Origin: Hoylesella pleuritidis JCM 14110
Lineage (GTDB): Bacteria > Bacteroidota > Bacteroidia > Bacteroidales > Bacteroidaceae
Assembly: GCF_000613725.1 (NCBI RefSeq)
Contig: NZ_BAJN01000004.1
Location: forward strand, 62,001 to 126,000
Reading direction: 5' to 3'
Length of the DNA stretch: 64,000 nucleotides
In this document: positions 60,171 to 64,000 of the stretch, piece by piece
How the letters are laid out: each line of letters starts with the position of its first letter
Position numbering within the stretch: position 1 is the stretch's first letter
Made by a program: the position numbers and the translations under genes
The notes under the pieces: generated by a model
Told to the model about the DNA's origin: nothing
The model's database searches: none
What the model saw: the letters and a program-made list of their open reading frames with translations, nothing else

Positions 60171-61547
60171 ATGGAAGTATTTCTCATTCGGCTGCTGCAA
60201 TTTATGCTCGCCATCTCTATTTTAGTGCTGCTCCACGAGGGCGGACACTTCTTTTTCTCAAAGCTCTTCGGCGTCCGGGTCGACAAGTTTTATCTTTTCT
60301 TCGATCCATGGTTCCATCTTTTCGAGTTCAAACCTAAACGAAGCGATACCGTTTACGGCATAGGCTGGTTGCCGTTGGGCGGTTATTGCAAGATCGCAGG
60401 TATGATAGACGAGAGCTTCGACACTGAACAGATGAAACAACCGGTACAGTCTTGGGAGTTTCGTAGCAAGCCAACGTGGCAACGTTTGCTGATAATGACG
60501 GGCGGCGTATTGGTTAATTTCCTGCTCGCTCTGTTCATTTACTCGATGGTTTTGTTCTATTGGGGCGACTCGTATGTTCGTGTTCAGGATATGACAATGG
60601 GTATGAAGTTCAATAATGAGGCCAAAAGTCTGGGCTTTAAAGATGGCGACGTGCTTATCGGAACGGATCAAAAGGATTTCAAAGACTTTAATGCCGACCT
60701 CTTTCGAGCGCTTTCCGAGGCCCACACTGTGCACATTCGGCGCGGTGGAAAACCAATGACGCTGTCGCTTCCGGGGGATATCAACCTCTTAGGTATGCTC
60801 AAAGCGACACCCGTTTTTACGCGTCCGTTAGTGCCGGCAGATGTCGACAGCGTGCTGGCAGGTACACCTGCCGCAAAGATTGGCATTAAGAAAGGCGACC
60901 GAATCTTGGCTTTCAATGGCCAGCCGGTTGACTCTTGGGCTGCATTTGAAGATGTCAAAGGCCGTATTGCAGATGCAATGACAGTCGTAAAGACGCCTGC
61001 CGACAGCCTGAAACTACGTACTGCTACCCTCGTTTACCGTGAGGCGGCTACGGGTGTAACCGATACAGCCCATCTTGTGCTCACACCGGCATTGGAAATA
61101 GGTGTCGGCCAGTCTACCATTTACAGCTATTACAAACCCGTTCACATTGATTACGGCTTCTTTGAGAGCTTTCCTGCTGGTATCAAATATGGTTGGAATG
61201 TTCTCGGCGGTTATGTCGGTGACCTGAAATATGTATTCTCTGCCGATGGTGCTAAGTCGCTCGGAGGTTTCGGAGCCATAGGAAGTATGTTCCCGCCGGT
61301 ATGGGATTGGCATACGTTTTGGCTGATGACGGCTTTCTTGAGCATTATTCTGGCCTTTATGAACATTCTTCCAATCCCCGCACTCGATGGTGGTCACGTG
61401 CTGTTTTTACTCTACGAGATGATTACGCGGCGCAAACCCAGCGAGACATTTATGGTCCGTGCCGAGTATGTAGGTATTTCCATCCTCCTTCTTTTGATGG
61501 TGGTGGCCAACCTGAACGATATTCTTCGTTGGCTGGGGTATATGTAA
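60171..61547 (+). CDS. rseP: RseP-type site-2 membrane metalloprotease
   Basis: 458 residues with the site-2 protease plan: zinc motif LLHEGGHFFFSKLFGVRV (His22, Glu23, His26) in the first membrane segment, LPLGGYCKIAGMIDES, a membrane segment (LIMTGGVLVNFLLALFIYSM), one or two PDZ-like domains (KIGIKKGDRILAFNGQPVDS), and the second active-site part MNILPIPALDGGHVLF. It cuts membrane-bound anti-sigma or signal remnants in relatives. It follows dxr after 110 bp of AT-rich spacer. Confidence 0.96.
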   Translation: MEVFLIRLLQFMLAISILVLLHEGGHFFFSKLFGVRVDKFYLFFDPWFHLFEFKPKRSDTVYGIGWLPLGGYCKIAGMIDESFDTEQMKQPVQSWEFRSKPTWQRLLIMTGGVLVNFLLALFIYSMVLFYWGDSYVRVQDMTMGMKFNNEAKSLGFKDGDVLIGTDQKDFKDFNADLFRALSEAHTVHIRRGGKPMTLSLPGDINLLGMLKATPVFTRPLVPADVDSVLAGTPAAKIGIKKGDRILAFNGQPVDSWAAFEDVKGRIADAMTVVKTPADSLKLRTATLVYREAATGVTDTAHLVLTPALEIGVGQSTIYSYYKPVHIDYGFFESFPAGIKYGWNVLGGYVGDLKYVFSADGAKSLGGFGAIGSMFPPVWDWHTFWLMTAFLSIILAFMNILPIPALDGGHVLFLLYEMITRRKPSETFMVRAEYVGISILLLLMVVANLNDILRWLGYM

Positions 61548-61569
61548 AAAGGAAAGGGCTTACTACAAC

Positions 61570-61612
61570 GTAGCCCCGGCCTCACCCCCGGCCCCTCTCC
61601 GAAAGGAGAGGG
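61570..61612 (+). repeat. GGAGAGGGG-type element, left copy of an inverted pair
   Basis: 43 bp starting GTAGCCCCGGCCTCACCCCC and ending in CTCTCCGAAAGGAGAGGG. Its own end forms a hairpin (CCTCTCC-GAAA-GGAGAGG). The reverse complement of 61801-61843 matches it with one mismatch. It lies 23 bp after the rseP stop. Confidence 0.85.
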
Positions 61613-61645
61613 AGGGATTTGCATTTGTATTGAGGTGAATATCAA

Positions 61646-61755
61646 GTGCTTAATAATGGCATCCTGTTTAATGGTAAAGTGCCGTGCAATTAACGATTAA
61701 ACACCCTCTGTTTAACCGTTAATTACAACGCGTTTAACCATCAATCGCAATATAT
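61646..61755 (+). repeat. Array of 22-bp degenerate units (locus D)
   Basis: Units start at 61668, 61690, 61712 and 61734, 22 bp apart: TTAATGGTAAAGTGCCGTGC, TTAACGATTAAACACCCTCT, TTAACCGTTAATTACAACGC, TTAACCATCAATCGCAATAT (each plus two bases). A poorer unit at 61646 contains TTAATAATGGCAT. The array sits in the middle of the inverted pair of GGAGAGGGG elements. No gene is seen in this 321-bp gap. Confidence 0.8.
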
Positions 61756-61800
61756 GTTGTATTTGCTTGATAACCAAACAGATACAGCTACAAATTCCTT

Positions 61801-61843
61801 CCCTCTCCTTTCGGAGAGGGGCCGGGGGTGAGGCTGGGGCTAC
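61801..61843 (-). repeat. GGAGAGGGG-type element, right copy of an inverted pair
   Basis: CCCTCTCCTTTCGGAGAGGG followed by GCCGGGGGTGAGGCTGGGG and CTAC, the inverse of 61570-61612 with one difference in 43 bp. It lies 26 bp from the stop of the convergent gene that follows. Confidence 0.85.
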
Positions 61844-61868
61844 AGTGTGGCAAGGCTGAATCTCATTC

Positions 61869-64000
61869 CTATTCAATCGTAATCAAAACATCCTCCGTCG
61901 TCACGTTGCCGGTGGCGGAAATACGGTCGATCAGCACGCGATACGTGCCCGGTTGAGCCGGAACGCGATGGGGAAAGCGTGAAGAGGCATCCCGATCGGG
62001 CGCGATTCCCACGACAGTTACCAGTTGGCCGTTGCTCGCTCGGTCTTGTTTCACATAGCCTTTGGTCGTCATCACCAGGGCGCCATTCATCGCTCCGTGC
62101 AGGTTGAGTTCGCTGATCGTTTGCGCGGGAGTCAGCAATCGGACACTGCCCAGCATCTTCACATCTATGTCCATTGCCTCGTCGGGAGAGATTTCTATAC
62201 CATCGAAGATGATTTTAACCGTCGGATCATTCATTAATGAGGAGTTTCTGCGACTCACCAAGTAATATTTCTTGTTGTCATCTTCCACGAGTGTGATGTA
62301 TTGGAAGAATCGATTGACGAGATCTTCAAACCTTGTATAGTTGTGTTTTTCAATGTCTTGGCTGTCGATATAGCGCAAACGATAAAACCGTTCGGCCGTG
62401 AGCAGCGAGCGGTTTTTGGCGTTTATCCGCACTTCTCCGAGTCGGTTGACTCTCCGAAGACCGAAAGACGCCGTGTCTGCGATGATGGTTTCCACCCGTT
62501 CCGACGCATATTGTGCCTTCGGCCGATGCCATTCGGGATAGTGGGGCGTGTGCATCTGGAATTCGTATGGTGCCGTATCGCCGTCTTTGCGGTATCCTTG
62601 CAGGAAGAATTCGGCCTCCGGACCGAAGTCGTCTACGGCTATTTGGAAATGCCCTTGGTCGTCGGTCGGTCCTGAATAGGCCTTGTTTTCCCCTTTCTGA
62701 AACGCCACGACGGTGCCGTTTTTGATGGGTCGCCGACCGTCGGAAACCGTTCCCGCGAGGGCGAGTTCTGTCTCTTCGGTATACGGGAAGACTGTTTCGC
62801 GACGCCGGATAGTGGCAGGATCGAACCGCACGAAGCGTGCTGAGCAGAGCCAGGCACGTGCATCCGTGGTGTTTTCTTGGGCTTTTCGTCCATAGAATAA
62901 CGGAAAGGGAGCCGGCGAAACGACGTCGCTTTCGAACAGAAGAGCCGCTGCTGCACGAGGTACATACGCCGAAGTGTCTGCCAAAATACGGACAAATGTT
63001 TGGCTATCTTGTGTCTTTGGGGCGAGCGCAAGCGGTTCTGCCGGGCTGTATCGCGTCTTTCGGAGCAGTGGATGATCGTTGTTGGACTTCCGGATCCATT
63101 GAAACGACTGTGAAATCAGACTGTCTTTGCTGTCCGTCAAGAGGAAAGACAGCAGTCCGTCGGGTACATCCGCCAATGCGATTTGCCCCTCGTGGCGCTT
63201 CAATTCGATCTTTTGCAGTCCTAATCGATGGTGAAAGGCGTAGAGAGAAAGCTGTTCGAGCAGTGTTGATGCAGGCAGAATGCGATAAGAAAGACGCCCG
63301 TTGAGCACCGAAGTCTGAATGATCGGCTGCTCATTGCAGGTCGGAAGCAGGAAGCGAAACGGTTTCCCACCGCTCGATGCCACTATATGATAAGGTGAAA
63401 GACCCTTTGGCGTGACGGGAACAACCTGCCATCCCGATGCCGTTGTGGTGCCTTGGAGACGAAACGAACTACGACCATCGGTCAGTGTAAAGCTGCAACG
63501 CACGGGATTTCCGGCTCCGTCGCAGAATCGGATGCCTATGTGTTGCGGTTCATCGGCCACAAGATGGCCTCCCTCGGGATATATTTCGCAACGCAGTGTG
63601 GCTCCGTCGCTCTCTGTTTGCACGCGTTTCGCTCCCAGGAAGATGGAAAACACGGGGAGTGTTACCGTCGGATCGTTCTGCATCAGGCGTGTGAAAGCCT
63701 GCACATAATACTTGCCCGCTCTCCAATCCATTCCCGGAACGACAGCCGTTTGAAACTCCCCGCCGTCCGTGCAGCGCAATTTCTGCCGCAGGCAGAGCGT
63801 ATCGCGGTCATCGAAAAACTCGATGTTGACATACCGACTGCGTATTTTCGCCGTGCCATCTGCTCCGACCACGCAGCCCCTGAGCGCTATCGTGTCGTCG
63901 AGTTGATAATCGATTCGGTCCGCACAAACGAATATTTTCTCTGTGGGCGACGGTTGTGCCATTGCCGCGAGATGGTAAAACAGTAAGAATGTCAGCAGAT
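61869..64000 (-). CDS. Large secreted MG2/TonB-plug-like protein (5' end beyond the window)
   Basis: At least 710 residues; the frame is open to the window edge. The last visible upstream codons read LLTFLLFYHLAAMAQPS, the end of a signal peptide, so little is missing. After it comes an alpha-2-macroglobulin MG2-like domain (IFVCADRIDYQLDDTIALRG, AGKYYVQAFTRLMQND). A carboxypeptidase-regulatory-like domain follows (LALAGTVSDGRRPIKNGTVV, TDDQGHFQIAVDDFGPEAEF), then a plug-like segment of TonB-receptor type (EVRINAKNRSLLT; IIFDGIEISPDEAMDIDVKM). There is no C-terminal barrel. Such proteins are frequent in Bacteroidota and of unknown function; a role at the surface or periplasm is inferred. Confidence 0.75.
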   Translation of the reverse strand, partial: LLTFLLFYHLAAMAQPSPTEKIFVCADRIDYQLDDTIALRGCVVGADGTAKIRSRYVNIEFFDDRDTLCLRQKLRCTDGGEFQTAVVPGMDWRAGKYYVQAFTRLMQNDPTVTLPVFSIFLGAKRVQTESDGATLRCEIYPEGGHLVADEPQHIGIRFCDGAGNPVRCSFTLTDGRSSFRLQGTTTASGWQVVPVTPKGLSPYHIVASSGGKPFRFLLPTCNEQPIIQTSVLNGRLSYRILPASTLLEQLSLYAFHHRLGLQKIELKRHEGQIALADVPDGLLSFLLTDSKDSLISQSFQWIRKSNNDHPLLRKTRYSPAEPLALAPKTQDSQTFVRILADTSAYVPRAAAALLFESDVVSPAPFPLFYGRKAQENTTDARAWLCSARFVRFDPATIRRRETVFPYTEETELALAGTVSDGRRPIKNGTVVAFQKGENKAYSGPTDDQGHFQIAVDDFGPEAEFFLQGYRKDGDTAPYEFQMHTPHYPEWHRPKAQYASERVETIIADTASFGLRRVNRLGEVRINAKNRSLLTAERFYRLRYIDSQDIEKHNYTRFEDLVNRFFQYITLVEDDNKKYYLVSRRNSSLMNDPTVKIIFDGIEISPDEAMDIDVKMLGSVRLLTPAQTISELNLHGAMNGALVMTTKGYVKQDRASNGQLVTVVGIAPDRDASSRFPHRVPAQPGTYRVLIDRISATGNVTTEDVLITIE

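Overview
The window is a stretch of chromosome from a member of the Bacteroidota, most likely order Bacteroidales and probably Prevotellaceae. Three things point there: the gene order (nusG-rplKAJL-rpoBC followed by a DUF3467 gene and the str/S10/spc/alpha ribosomal superoperon), Bacteroidota-type protein forms (zinc-less L36 and S14, MurA with active-site Asp, long-tailed L17), and at least a dozen upstream sites matching the Bacteroidota primary-sigma -7 box TAnnTTTG. The exact genus is inference.

Layout. 1-11147: end of nusG, rplK, rplA, rplJ, rplL, rpoB, rpoC, closed by a strong terminator. 11169-16519: an accessory insert between rpoC and the str operon (YeiH-family membrane protein, a small membrane protein, a secreted beta-propeller protein paired with an outer-membrane barrel, and a HI0933-family flavoprotein). 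16708-35993: DUF3467 gene, rpsL, rpsG, fusA, then rpsJ through rplQ with secY, map, infA, rpmJ and rpoA, all on the plus strand. 36021-39952: a decayed region with a broken TPR gene, a broken TolC-family gene and an IS5-type relic with recognisable terminal repeats, next to a tRNA-Val. 40214-51318 (minus): an OmpA-family protein, then the envelope/housekeeping cluster guaB, two parvulin-type isomerases, an OstA-like protein, a small membrane protein and mutL, and a PepSY-TM protein. 51765-55461: ogt, a VapBC-like pair, nadD, gmk, a dead DUF559 gene and yicC. 55551-61547 (plus): tsaB, a DUF4290 gene, murA, rimM, dxr, rseP. From 61869 to the window end is a large secreted protein on the minus strand.

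Two themes go beyond routine annotation. First, at least eight otherwise healthy genes, including rpoC, rplB, rplK and nadD, carry a one- or two-base deletion. This is best read as sequence error; the TPR, TolC, IS and DUF559 loci are different and look decayed. Second, the intergenic DNA holds several repeat families: arrays of 22 bp units (three loci) or 23 bp units (one locus) with palindromic cores, a GGAGAGGGG hairpin element (one copy read into the gmk N-terminus, two others an inverted pair around a 22 bp array), and degenerate AAGTT-type repeats in the ribosomal spacers. The 22/23 bp arrays are the strongest candidate here for something undescribed. No CRISPR array, prophage, biosynthetic cluster or defence island other than the VapBC-like pair was seen.
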